The position numbers were made by a program, and so were the translations under genes. From contig JAEWEN010000093.1 of NCBI GenBank assembly GCA_023389275.1, forward strand, positions 1 to 40,828: 40,828 bases of DNA, in the 5' to 3' direction. Below, one piece after another: positions 1 to 8,347 of the stretch. The notes under the pieces were generated by a model that ran no database searches, had not been told where the DNA came from, and worked only from the letters and a program-made list of their open reading frames with translations. Positions within the stretch are counted from its first letter, which is position 1; the number at the start of each line of letters is the position of its first letter. The DNA is from Bacillota bacterium (lineage in GTDB: Bacteria; Bacillota; Clostridia; Clostridiales; Caloramatoraceae).

Positions 1-1992
1 CAGCCTATCATTTTGATAAATTGTATTTTTATAATAATACTCAATGTAAATAATGATACATTTATGAATATAATGAAGGGGATTATAGGTGATAATTGGA
101 AGGGGATGTTTCAAGAGATATACAATAATTTGTATATGCTTTCAAAGGCTCTAATTGTAATATCAATTAGTAGCGAACTAGCTAAAATACGTGCATACGA
201 GAAGCAAGATGTAAAGTATATGGGTAATAGTGTAAGCTCAAATGTAGTTGGATTTATAGGGCTGGCTTCATCTATTGCCTTTAGTAGTATTTTTACAATG
301 AAAGGTGCCTTAGATACAGGAAGTAGCATAATTATAGCGGCAAACTGGACCTTGTTAGCTGTAGTGGTTAGTATAATATTTAGTGAATTATATATTAAAA
401 TATATTATTATATGCTAGATAGAAGAACCAATCTAATTAATAGTTATGAAAAGATTGTAAGACAGTCTATTTTAGCTATAATACCATCAGTTTTAACTAT
501 AGCTAGTGCAATTTGTATAGCTTTTTTAATTGATTCATTTTATTTAAATAATGTAAATGGCATTGAGAAAATAACCATACATGGAGCAAATAGTTTTTTA
601 AATGATATAAAATATATATTCACAAAAAATATTCTATGGATAATAGGGGCGCATGGTGGAGATTTAATAGTACACGACCAATCCTTTAATAGGCTGTATG
701 TTGATACGTTTAATAATATGGGAGGGGCTGGGAGCACTATATGTTTAATAATAGCTATACTCTTATATAGTAAAAATAAGTATAGTAAGAAAATATCTAT
801 TATTTCTACTATACCAAGTATATTTAATGTTAATGAAATTATTACATATGGGTTACCAATATTGTTTAATCCTATATATGTACTTCCATTAACAGTAGCC
901 CCTATAGTTTTATATGCAATAGCACATGTAGCACTTGAACTTAGGTTAGTTGAAATTGTAAATACCGATATGAGTTGGATAGATCCGATTTTATTTAACG
1001 CATATAAATTAACTGGTGGATTTTCAGGTGTTATACTACAACTTATTAATATTATTGTGGGAGTTGCAATATATAAACCATTTGTTAAAATATCTGATAA
1101 TATGAGTAAAAGAGAAAGACAAGGGGCTTATAATAATCTTAAAAATACAGTTTTCTCAGGAAATTTAGAAAAACTAGACTTATCTAGTGGAGCTGATAGC
1201 ATGGGAGAGATAAGCATATTCTTAGGTGAAGAGATTAGAGAAATATTAACTGGTAGAAGAAAAAATGAAGGTGAATTGTACTTAGAATATCAACCACAGT
1301 TAAACAAACAAGGAAAAGTTGTTGGTGTTGAAGCTCTTTTAAGATGGAAACATGAAGAGTTTGGAAACATACCACCAAATATTATAGTATTAATTGCAGA
1401 AGAATTAGGTCTAATTTACTCACTAGGAAAATGGATTGCAAATGAAGCAATTAGGGAGAGTTCAAGATGGGATAAAGAATTAGACAAGGATATAGGGATG
1501 TCTATAAATGCATCTACAAAACAATTAACAGATGATACCTTTGCAGAATATATAATTGATAAGATAAAGCTTTATAATGTTAATCCAAACAATATTAAAG
1601 TGGAGATAACGGAAAACTTTGCAATAGGCGAAGATAATGTATCTAAAGAGCAGTTAACTAAGCTAAGTGAGTTTGGAGTAAAACTAGTAATAGATGATTT
1701 TGGAGTAGGATATAATCCTTTATTATATATAAAAAAGTATAATATAGATTGTATAAAAATAGATGGAAGCTTAATAAGGGATATAGATAAAAATGAAGAA
1801 TCTAAAAGCATAGTAAGTTCTGTTTATAGCTTATGTAGTTCAACTGGTATAAAAGTGGTTAGTGAGTTTGTAGAAACAGAGACTCAAAAAAAGGTTTTAG
1901 ACTCTATGGGAGATGGTTTATATCAAGGATATTTATATAGTAAACCACTTAAAGCAGATGAGTGCCTAGAATATATAAAAAATAATATTTAG
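1..1992 (+). CDS. PTS EIIC-like/EAL fusion, c-di-GMP phosphodiesterase (5' truncated by window)
   Basis: Fusion of a lactose/cellobiose-type PTS EIIC membrane domain (about the first 345 residues, many hydrophobic helices) with a C-terminal EAL domain (about 410-655), which hydrolyses cyclic-di-GMP to pGpG. The EIIC part shows the GAHGGD segment, a GGAGST loop and the NEIITYGLP...NP signature. All the usual EAL residues are visible: the EALLRW glutamate (codon at 1330), NAS asparagine, EITE glutamate, DDFG aspartates, IKID lysine, a glutamate in SEFVET and the QGYLYSKPL glutamine, so activity is likely. The frame is open to base 1 and the first residues already match the middle of the first EIIC helix, so the TTG at 13 is probably not the start; some 30 or more residues lie upstream. 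Fusions of this kind are known in Clostridioides difficile and relatives. Membrane location is inferred, as is the idea that sugar binding tunes the phosphodiesterase. Confidence 0.9.
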   Translation, partial: QPIILINCIFIIILNVNNDTFMNIMKGIIGDNWKGMFQEIYNNLYMLSKALIVISISSELAKIRAYEKQDVKYMGNSVSSNVVGFIGLASSIAFSSIFTMKGALDTGSSIIIAANWTLLAVVVSIIFSELYIKIYYYMLDRRTNLINSYEKIVRQSILAIIPSVLTIASAICIAFLIDSFYLNNVNGIEKITIHGANSFLNDIKYIFTKNILWIIGAHGGDLIVHDQSFNRLYVDTFNNMGGAGSTICLIIAILLYSKNKYSKKISIISTIPSIFNVNEIITYGLPILFNPIYVLPLTVAPIVLYAIAHVALELRLVEIVNTDMSWIDPILFNAYKLTGGFSGVILQLINIIVGVAIYKPFVKISDNMSKRERQGAYNNLKNTVFSGNLEKLDLSSGADSMGEISIFLGEEIREILTGRRKNEGELYLEYQPQLNKQGKVVGVEALLRWKHEEFGNIPPNIIVLIAEELGLIYSLGKWIANEAIRESSRWDKELDKDIGMSINASTKQLTDDTFAEYIIDKIKLYNVNPNNIKVEITENFAIGEDNVSKEQLTKLSEFGVKLVIDDFGVGYNPLLYIKKYNIDCIKIDGSLIRDIDKNEESKSIVSSVYSLCSSTGIKVVSEFVETETQKKVLDSMGDGLYQGYLYSKPLKADECLEYIKNNI

Positions 1993-2043
1993 TATCTTTT
2001 AAAGGGGTTTAGCTTTAAATTCCAAGTAGATTTTTAGATAATT

Positions 2044-2078
2044 AAACAGATAGATTAGTTTTAATAATCTATCTGTTT
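2044..2078. terminator. Bidirectional hairpin terminator
   Basis: A perfect 14-bp inverted repeat (2044-2057 with 2065-2078, 7-nt loop) lies between the convergent EAL and YczE-like genes. It overlaps the last codons and stop of the YczE-like gene. Confidence 0.75.
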
Positions 2079-2732
2079 TGATTTCACTTGATTTTTATTT
2101 AATAGTTCAAAGAATTCTTTTATATTTTTGTGTTTCAAATCATTTACATTAAGTTTAAATATTTTAAATACTAATTGAATAAAATATCCTAGAAAAACAA
2201 CTGTAATTAATGTTCCAATACCTACAGTTCCACCTAGCATCCATCCTATTACAAGTACACCAAGTTCTATACAAAATCTTATTACACCTACAGGTTTTCC
2301 AGTAATTCTAACTAAAGCTATCATAAGACCATCTCTAGGACCACATCCAAGACAGCATCCAATATATAAACAACTACCTATTGCCATCATAAATAAACTA
2401 CAAATTAGCATTAAGACTCCAGAAAATAAGTTTGTGCTCTCTGGAATAATACCTGCATTGTTGATTATGTCTATAAAGATTCCAATCAATGTCATATTTG
2501 CTATGGTACCTACACCTATTTCTAATTTTAATAAAACTGTTATAATTACTACTATTATGCCAACAATAATGTTTGCTTGTCCAATTGTTATTCCTGTTCT
2601 ATTTGATAAACCTTGATGAAATACATCCCATGGACTTAATCCTAAATTAGATTTAAGTGCCATTACTATAGCAAAGGCACAAAATATAAATCCAAGTAGT
2701 GATTTACATATAATAATTCCTATTTTTTTCAT
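2061..2732 (-). CDS. YczE/YyaS/YitT-family integral membrane protein
   Basis: A 223-residue polytopic membrane protein with about five or six hydrophobic helices. It carries the family signatures SPWDVFHQGL near residue 34 and the cysteine-rich GCGPRDGLM segment near 125-140, typical of the YczE (DUF6198) group. The substrate or role is not established; the Bacillus subtilis member is encoded near sfp and affects lipopeptide production. The start is supported by an AGGAG eight bases upstream of the ATG. It is monocistronic and convergent with the EAL gene. The roughly 250-base region upstream, shared with the divergent acetyltransferase gene, is very AT-rich and has no coding potential that I can see. 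Confidence 0.85.
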   Translation of the reverse strand: MKKIGIIICKSLLGFIFCAFAIVMALKSNLGLSPWDVFHQGLSNRTGITIGQANIIVGIIVVIITVLLKLEIGVGTIANMTLIGIFIDIINNAGIIPESTNLFSGVLMLICSLFMMAIGSCLYIGCCLGCGPRDGLMIALVRITGKPVGVIRFCIELGVLVIGWMLGGTVGIGTLITVVFLGYFIQLVFKIFKLNVNDLKHKNIKEFFELLNKNQVKSKQIDY

Positions 2733-2964
2733 TTTGTCTCCTTATCATTTGTTTTTAAGTTCAAGTGAATACTTTTAATATTTTTACTTGTTCTTTTAAT
2801 TAAATCTATTTCTAATATTTTGTGTTAAATCCTAAATATCTCAAAATTTATGCTTCTTGATTTATATTATAGTAAAACTTAATTAAAAGTTAAACCTTAT
2901 GTAAAAGTAATAGCTGTTAAATAAGATGTTTTATATATTTTATAAGTAATGTTTTTTTACAAAA

Positions 2965-2973
2965 TGTTATAAT
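2965..2973 (+). promoter_or_regulatory. Extended -10 promoter for the GNAT gene
   Basis: TGTTATAAT fits the extended -10 consensus TGnTATAAT exactly, 30 bases before the GTG start at 3004. No convincing -35 box is seen at the right distance. Confidence 0.45.
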
Positions 2974-3003
2974 TAAAGGGATTAATTGAGAGGGGGAACG
3001 TTA

Positions 3004-3510
3004 GTGATTATTAGAGAAGCAAATGATAAGGATATAGAACTGATTGCGAATTTATATATTGAGAATTGGAAAAAAACGTATGAAGGATTGCTGCCAAATA
3101 AGGTTTTAGATAGTTTGAATATAATTGATGGAGTGAAAAAGTGGAAAGAATATCTTATAAAAGAAAAACATATGATTTTTGTTTCATATGAAGATGAAAA
3201 ATTTTTAGGTTTTTCTGCATGTAAAGAAGATGATGAAATAGAGCATGGTTGGTATTTAGATTCACTACATGTCTCTGAATCTTCAAGAGGAAAAGGTATT
3301 GGTACAATGCTAATCAATACTGTAGGATATTATGCTTTTACTAAAGGCTATAAATGTATGAGTATTTGTATTGTCAGAGGAAATAACAATGCTAAAAGAT
3401 TATATGAAAAGCTTGGTGCAAAGCATTATAAATATTTTGTAGATTATTTTGGGGATACAAAATCAAATTCAGAAAAGCTTATATGGGATAATCTGGATTG
3501 TTTTAAATAA
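3004..3510 (+). CDS. GNAT-family N-acetyltransferase
   Basis: A 168-residue single-domain acetyltransferase of the Gcn5-related (RimI-like) fold, transferring acetyl from acetyl-CoA to an unknown amine. Motif A is seen as LDSLHV followed by SRGKGIG (R95-G100), the pyrophosphate-binding loop. The later GNNNAKRLYEKLGAK segment is the typical motif B. I chose the GTG at 3004 because AGGGGG lies seven bases upstream; the longer reading from TTG 2986 would translate the ribosome binding site itself. The esterase gene starts 46 bases after its stop, so the two may be cotranscribed. The substrate is unknown. Confidence 0.88.
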   Translation: MIIREANDKDIELIANLYIENWKKTYEGLLPNKVLDSLNIIDGVKKWKEYLIKEKHMIFVSYEDEKFLGFSACKEDDEIEHGWYLDSLHVSESSRGKGIGTMLINTVGYYAFTKGYKCMSICIVRGNNNAKRLYEKLGAKHYKYFVDYFGDTKSNSEKLIWDNLDCFK

Positions 3511-3556
3511 ATCTAATTTAATTGTTTTTACATTTATAAAAGAGAGGATGAAAAAA

Positions 3557-4405
3557 GTGATTAAATCATTTTTAATGTTAGGACAGTCAAATATGGCTGG
3601 AAGGGGTTTTATTAATGAAGTACCTCCGATTTATAATGAAAGAATACAGATGTTACGTAATGGAAGATGGCAAATGATGAGTGAACCAGTTAATTATGAT
3701 AGACCTGTTGCAGGAATAAGTTTAGTTGGTTCATTTGCAGAGGCATGGTGTAGTGAAAATCAAGAAGATAGTATTGGATTAATTCCTTGTGCTGAAAGTG
3801 GAAGTTCATTAGATGAATGGGCTATAGACAAAATGCTTTTTAGACATGCAATAACTCAAGCCAAACTTGCTATGGAAAGTAGCGAGTTATCAGGTATCCT
3901 GTGGCACCAAGGTGAAAATGATAGTTTTAATGGAAATTATAAAGTGTATTATAAAAAGTTACTTTTAATTATTGAAACTCTTAGAAGAGAATTAAATGCT
4001 CCAGATATTCCAATTATTATTGGTGGTTTAGGGGATTTTTTAGGTAAACAAGGATATGGAAAGATTTGTACTGAATATAACTTTATTAACAAAGAGTTAG
4101 AAAGATTCGCTTTTGAACAGGATAACTGTTATTTTGTTACTGCATCAGGTTTAACATCTAATCTTGATGGTATTCATATTGATGCAATTTCTCAAAGAAA
4201 ATTTGGTTTAAGATATTTTGAAGCATTTTCTAATAAACAACATGTATTAAAACCATTAGTTAATGAAAGTGAATTACTAGATTTAATTCATTCAAGAATA
4301 CATACCAAAACAGAAAAGATATATATAAAAAGTATGGACTTTGCATTAGGACAAATGTCATATGAAGAATTTTTATCTCAAGTTGGGGAAATTAATAATG
4401 ATTAA
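3557..4405 (+). CDS. Sialate O-acetylesterase-like SGNH hydrolase (CE6/SASA domain)
   Basis: A 282-residue esterase of the SASA (DUF303, carbohydrate esterase 6-like) family, which removes O-acetyl groups from sugars such as acetylated sialic acid or xylan. Visible motifs are LGQSNMAGRG with the nucleophile S11, the WHQGEND block (116-122) and DGIHIDA carrying the catalytic D204 and H207. There is no signal peptide, so it is probably cytoplasmic and acts on imported sugars. GTG 3557 is preferred: AGAGAGG at 3541-3547 is nine bases upstream and the product begins MIKSFLMLGQSN as in relatives. ATG 3548 would touch the ribosome binding site. The substrate is inferred from the family only; no sialic-acid catabolic genes are in the window. 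Confidence 0.87.
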   Translation: MIKSFLMLGQSNMAGRGFINEVPPIYNERIQMLRNGRWQMMSEPVNYDRPVAGISLVGSFAEAWCSENQEDSIGLIPCAESGSSLDEWAIDKMLFRHAITQAKLAMESSELSGILWHQGENDSFNGNYKVYYKKLLLIIETLRRELNAPDIPIIIGGLGDFLGKQGYGKICTEYNFINKELERFAFEQDNCYFVTASGLTSNLDGIHIDAISQRKFGLRYFEAFSNKQHVLKPLVNESELLDLIHSRIHTKTEKIYIKSMDFALGQMSYEEFLSQVGEINND

Positions 4406-4466
4406 ATAGATATTGTATGAGATAAAAAGATATATAGTTTGAATTTTATATTCAAGAAGAGAGTAT

Positions 4467-5237
4467 ATGAATAAAAAGCCAGTTTATAAAACATGGATAA
4501 GAATAAATAAAATAATTACTTTTTTAGGAATTTCTATTTTGTTAATATTAATATTATTTATGCCAATTAATTTGTTTATACGTATTGTTGCAGGGGCTTT
4601 AGCAGTACCATTTTTATATATTTTATTTATAATATCATACTCTTATTATCAATTTTCAGATTTTGGAGGTAATTTTCAATATAAAATACATAGCTTAATA
4701 ATAGACAGAGCCAATCTTAAAGAAGAAGGTAGGATATTAGATATAGGTACTGGTAGTGCTTCACTTATAATTAAGTTAGCAAAGTCACTTCCAAAAGCAT
4801 CTTTAGTAGGAATTGATTATTGGGGAAAAGACTGGGAATATTCAAAGAAAATGTGCGAAGCAAACGCTGAATATGAAGGCGTGTTAGACAAAATTAACTT
4901 TATAAAGGCAAGTGCATCTAAGTTACCTTTTAATGATAATGAGTTTGATTTAGTGGTAAGTTGTTTAACTTTTCATGAGGTAAAAGATGAAAGAGATAAA
5001 ATAAAAGTTTTAAAGGAAGCGTTAAGAGTTCTAAAGAATAATGGAGAGTTTATATTTTTAGATTTATTCCTTGATGAAAGAATATTTGGGAACAATATTG
5101 AGTTTTTTAAAGATATTAATTCACTTGGAGTTTCAGAAGTTAAAGTTGAAAAACTTGAGAGCATAATTGAGTTACCTTCTATACTATTACATAAAAAGGT
5201 ATTAGGAAAAGCTGTAGTTATTTATGGTAAAAAATAA
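4467..5237 (+). CDS. Membrane-anchored class I SAM-dependent methyltransferase
   Basis: A 256-residue protein with two N-terminal hydrophobic helices (about 17-36 and 41-60) followed by a Rossmann-type methyltransferase domain. Motif I reads LDIGTGSASL (91-100), the acidic end of strand 2 is GIDYW, and the FDLVVSCLTFHEV and EALRVLKNNGEF segments fit motifs II and III of UbiE/Methyltransf_11-type enzymes. It would methylate a small molecule or lipid at the membrane; the substrate is unknown. Start: an AAGAAGAGAG purine run precedes the ATG. It begins 61 bases after the esterase stop and ends just before a hairpin. Similar two-helix methyltransferases are common in clostridia without assigned function. 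Confidence 0.85.
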   Translation: MNKKPVYKTWIRINKIITFLGISILLILILFMPINLFIRIVAGALAVPFLYILFIISYSYYQFSDFGGNFQYKIHSLIIDRANLKEEGRILDIGTGSASLIIKLAKSLPKASLVGIDYWGKDWEYSKKMCEANAEYEGVLDKINFIKASASKLPFNDNEFDLVVSCLTFHEVKDERDKIKVLKEALRVLKNNGEFIFLDLFLDERIFGNNIEFFKDINSLGVSEVKVEKLESIIELPSILLHKKVLGKAVVIYGKK

Positions 5238-5271
5238 GGTGAGAGCAAATGATAATATTGTGACTCACCTT
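5236..5271 (+). terminator. Possible terminator after the methyltransferase gene
   Basis: AAGGTGAG pairs with CTCACCTT over 8 bp with a 20-base loop, followed only by TTATTAAA. It is a weak candidate because of the long loop and short U-tract. Confidence 0.4.
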
Positions 5272-5418
5272 TATTAAATTTAAAACATACTCCTTAAAGT
5301 AATATATTTACTAAATATTATTTACCAATTTACTCATAGCACTGTTTATATATTTATATAATTTACTGTAATAGTATTTATCCAATATTTAATGAAAAAG
5401 TCTAAGGGGGATAGTGTT

Positions 5419-7614
5419 ATGGTAGAAGGTAAATGCCCAATGACAGGAAGAACAAGGAAAGCAGTGACAAGTGGAGGTACAACTAATGAGTATTGGTGGC
5501 CAAATCAGCTTAAGCTTAATATTCTTCGTCAAAACTCAGAGTTAAGTAATCCTATGTCTAAAGGTTTTAACTATGCTAGGGAATTTAATGAATTAGATTA
5601 TTATGAACTGAAAAATGACTTATATAAGTTAATGACAGATTCTAAGGAATGGTGGCCTGCTGATTATGGTCACTATGGACCATTTTTTATTCGTATGGCT
5701 TGGCATAGCGCTGGAACCTATAGAGTTGGTGACGGTAGAGGAGGTGGAGGACAAGGATTACAACGTTTTCCACCACTTAATAGTTGGCCAGATAATATAA
5801 ATCTAGATAAAGCACGTCGCTTACTTTGGCCAATTAAAAAGAAATATGGAAATAAAATATCTTGGGCTGACCTTATGATATTAACAGGTAATTGTGCACT
5901 AGAATCTATGGGATTAAAAACAATTGGTTTTGGTGGCGGAAGAGTAGATGTTTGGGAACCACAGGAGGATATTTACTGGGGTAGTGAAAAAAAGTGGCTT
6001 GAAGATGAGCGTAAAAAAGATGATAAAACCCTTGAAAATCCTCTTGCTGCTGTACAAATGGGGCTAATTTATGTAAATCCAGAGGGGCCAGGTGGAAAAC
6101 CTGATCCAAGAGAATCGGTTAAGGAAGTAAGAGAAACATTTTCTCGTATGGCAATGAATGATGAAGAAACCGTTGCTCTTATAGCAGGAGGGCATACTTT
6201 CGGTAAATGTCATGGTGCTGCATCACCTTCTTATGTTGGGCCAGAGCCAGAAGCTGCACCTATTGAACAGCAAGGACTTGGATGGAAAAATGGTTATAAA
6301 ACTGGTAAGGGTCCAGATACCATAAGTAGTGGTATTGAAGGTGCATGGAAAGCAGAGCCTACAAAATGGACAATGGGTTACTTAAAAACATTATTTAAAT
6401 ATAGGTGGGAGTTAGTTAAAAGTCCTGCAGGAGCGTATCAATGGCTGGCTAAAGATGTAGATGAAGAGGATATGGTAGTTGATGCATATGATCCGCTAAA
6501 AAAGCACAGACCTATGATGACTACAGCAGATCTAGCCATACTTTGTGACCCTTCTTATAAATTAATAGCAAAGAATTATCTAAACAATCCAGAAAAATTC
6601 GCTAATGATTTTGCTAAGGCTTGGTTTAAATTAACTCATAGAGATATGGGACCAATATCAAGGTACCTAGGACCAGAAGTTCCAAAACAAAAATTTATTT
6701 GGCAAGATCCAATTCCAAAAGTTAATTATAGATTGATTAATAAAAAGAATATTTTAGAACTTAAAAAAGACATTTTAGATTCAGGATTATCAATATCAGA
6801 ACTTGTTACAACAGCTTGGAAATCTGCATCAACATTTCGTAGTTCAGATAAACGTGGAGGAGCAAACGGTGGAAGAATACGTTTAATGCCACAAAGACAA
6901 TGGGAAGTTAATGAGCTAGAAAAGCTTGATAAGGTTTTATATATCTTAGAAAGAATTCAAATGAATTTTAATAGTTCACATTCAAAGGGTAAAAAGGTTT
7001 CTTTAGCTGATATTATTGTATTAGGTGGATGTGTAGGTATTGAGCAAGCTGCCAAAAATGCAGGATATAACATTACTGTTCCTTTTACTCCAGGACGAGG
7101 TGATGCTGTGCAAGAGGAAACAGATATAAATTCATTTAGTGTTCTTGAGCCTAAGGCAGACGGATTTAGAAACTATATGAAAGATAAATATGCATCACAA
7201 TCAGATGAAATGTTAATTGATAGAGCCCAATTATTAACACTAACTATTCCAGAAATGACAGTACTAATTGGTGGTATGCGTGTACTAAATACTAATTACA
7301 AACAATCAAAGGATGGATTATTTACGAATAGGAAAGAGTGCCTTACAAATGATTTCTTCGTAAATCTTCTTGATATTGATACTGTGTGGAAGGCTTTACC
7401 TGAGTCTAATGAAAGGTTTATAGGTTTTGATAGAGAAACAGGCAAGAGAAAATGGACAGCAACAAAAGTAGATCTTATATTTGGATCAAACTCACAGCTT
7501 CGCGCAGTTGCTGAGGTATATGCATGTAATGACAATAAGGAAAAGTTTATACAAGATTTTGTAGCTGCATGGAATAAAGTAATGAATGCAGATCGTTTTG
7601 ATATTGAAGAATAA
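5419..7614 (+). CDS. katG: Catalase-peroxidase KatG
   Basis: A 731-residue bifunctional haem catalase/peroxidase that removes hydrogen peroxide, normal length for the family with both the haem-binding N-domain and the degenerate C-domain. The distal triad R92, W95, H96 sits in IRMAWHSAGTYR; the proximal haem ligand H259 is in GGHTFGKCHG. The Met-Tyr-Trp cross-link needed for catalase activity can form from W95, Y218 (IYVNPEGP) and M244 (SRMAMND). The mobile arginine is present in HRDMGP. ATG 5419 was chosen because AAGGGGG lies eight bases upstream; an ATG 27 bases earlier would translate that site. It is monocistronic. An imperfect AGTAA-N5-TTACT dyad lies upstream near 5296-5316, but I cannot assign it to PerR. 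KatG is patchy in anaerobic clostridia, which suggests acquisition by transfer and aerotolerance. Confidence 0.98.
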   Translation: MVEGKCPMTGRTRKAVTSGGTTNEYWWPNQLKLNILRQNSELSNPMSKGFNYAREFNELDYYELKNDLYKLMTDSKEWWPADYGHYGPFFIRMAWHSAGTYRVGDGRGGGGQGLQRFPPLNSWPDNINLDKARRLLWPIKKKYGNKISWADLMILTGNCALESMGLKTIGFGGGRVDVWEPQEDIYWGSEKKWLEDERKKDDKTLENPLAAVQMGLIYVNPEGPGGKPDPRESVKEVRETFSRMAMNDEETVALIAGGHTFGKCHGAASPSYVGPEPEAAPIEQQGLGWKNGYKTGKGPDTISSGIEGAWKAEPTKWTMGYLKTLFKYRWELVKSPAGAYQWLAKDVDEEDMVVDAYDPLKKHRPMMTTADLAILCDPSYKLIAKNYLNNPEKFANDFAKAWFKLTHRDMGPISRYLGPEVPKQKFIWQDPIPKVNYRLINKKNILELKKDILDSGLSISELVTTAWKSASTFRSSDKRGGANGGRIRLMPQRQWEVNELEKLDKVLYILERIQMNFNSSHSKGKKVSLADIIVLGGCVGIEQAAKNAGYNITVPFTPGRGDAVQEETDINSFSVLEPKADGFRNYMKDKYASQSDEMLIDRAQLLTLTIPEMTVLIGGMRVLNTNYKQSKDGLFTNRKECLTNDFFVNLLDIDTVWKALPESNERFIGFDRETGKRKWTATKVDLIFGSNSQLRAVAEVYACNDNKEKFIQDFVAAWNKVMNADRFDIEE

Positions 7615-7627
7615 AGTATAAATAATA

Positions 7628-7666
7628 AAAACACCCTTAACAAAAATACTTAGTTAAGGGCGTTTT
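7628..7666. terminator. Bidirectional terminator between katG and the convergent gene
   Basis: A 14-bp stem with one mismatch (7628-7641 with 7653-7666, CCCTTAAC/GTTAAGGG core) has A-runs on the left and T-runs on the right, so it can serve both convergent genes. Confidence 0.85.
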
Positions 7667-7679
7667 AATATTAATTGTA

Positions 7680-8228
7680 TTAACAGTAATAGTTGTTACA
7701 ATTGTGGATTTTTTCTTCCCACCATCCAAATGCAAATTTTATACCACTAAAAGAAACCGGTGAAAATTCACCAATATAAACAGCAATAGATTCACCAGGA
7801 CCAAGTATAATTTGGCCTCCGTCAACAACTAACGTAGAATTTGGAGATACTATTCTACTAAAAATAGGTACTCCATGTTTTGGGGGATAGGTAGGTTTAT
7901 TTACATATTTAATTTTACCTTCAGGAATTGGCTCAGGATAAATAGCCGTATTAACACAGCTAACTAAATCACTAGGTATTGCATTATTAATATGTGATCT
8001 TAAATAAAACTCAGCTGATAAATCAAGAGAAGAAATATTTGTTAGAGTTATAGCGTTTAAATATATAAGGCGATTTGACTTGTGTGGATTTTTTAATTCA
8101 GCTAATGCATGCTTAGTTTCACCACTTAAGGTTGGAGTTTGACCAATAAAGTAATTACCTTTTTGTGATTGATATAGTGGGTAGTCTATAGATATTTCTT
8201 TTGCATTTTGATTATTATAACATGTCAT
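7680..8228 (-). CDS. Hypothetical protein, resembles DUF6143 family
   Basis: A 182-residue protein of predicted all-beta character with no transmembrane segment or signal peptide. Features include PLYQSQKGNYFIGQTP near the N-terminus, IFSRIVSPNSTLVVDGG in the middle, and a C-terminal FGWWEEK motif followed by a Cys/Asn/Tyr-rich tail ending NCNNYYC. The IFSRIV and FGWWEEK segments recall DUF6143 proteins of Bacillus and Clostridium, whose function is unknown; this assignment is from memory. ATG 8228 is preferred over the upstream GTG 8237 because AGGTG lies about six bases before it, whereas the GTG is part of that site. It is divergent from the MFS gene. Confidence 0.7.
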   Translation of the reverse strand: MTCYNNQNAKEISIDYPLYQSQKGNYFIGQTPTLSGETKHALAELKNPHKSNRLIYLNAITLTNISSLDLSAEFYLRSHINNAIPSDLVSCVNTAIYPEPIPEGKIKYVNKPTYPPKHGVPIFSRIVSPNSTLVVDGGQIILGPGESIAVYIGEFSPVSFSGIKFAFGWWEEKIHNCNNYYC

Positions 8229-8335
8229 TAAAATCACCTACACATAAAATTACTGAGAAGCTGGAACTTCTTGTGTCTCATAGTATTCATAGTAAATATA
8301 AATGCTACATAATAGAAAAGAATATTTACAAAATA

Positions 8336-8344
8336 TGGTATAAT
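8336..8344 (+). promoter_or_regulatory. Extended -10 promoter for the MFS gene
   Basis: TGGTATAAT is a perfect TGnTATAAT extended -10. Transcription would begin near 8351, downstream of every standard in-frame start codon of the following gene, which makes that gene's start hard to place. Confidence 0.4.
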
Positions 8345-8347
8345 AAG

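Noticed and set aside
5290..5320. PerR/Fur box upstream of katG
   Set aside because: The AGTAA-N5-TTACT dyad does not match the TTATAATNATTATAA consensus well enough to call; recorded only as an imperfect dyad.
8201..8347. N-terminal extension of the MFS protein back to 8201
   Set aside because: The extension is hydrophilic and unlike family N-termini, contains an extended -10 promoter, and overlaps the start of the divergent gene.
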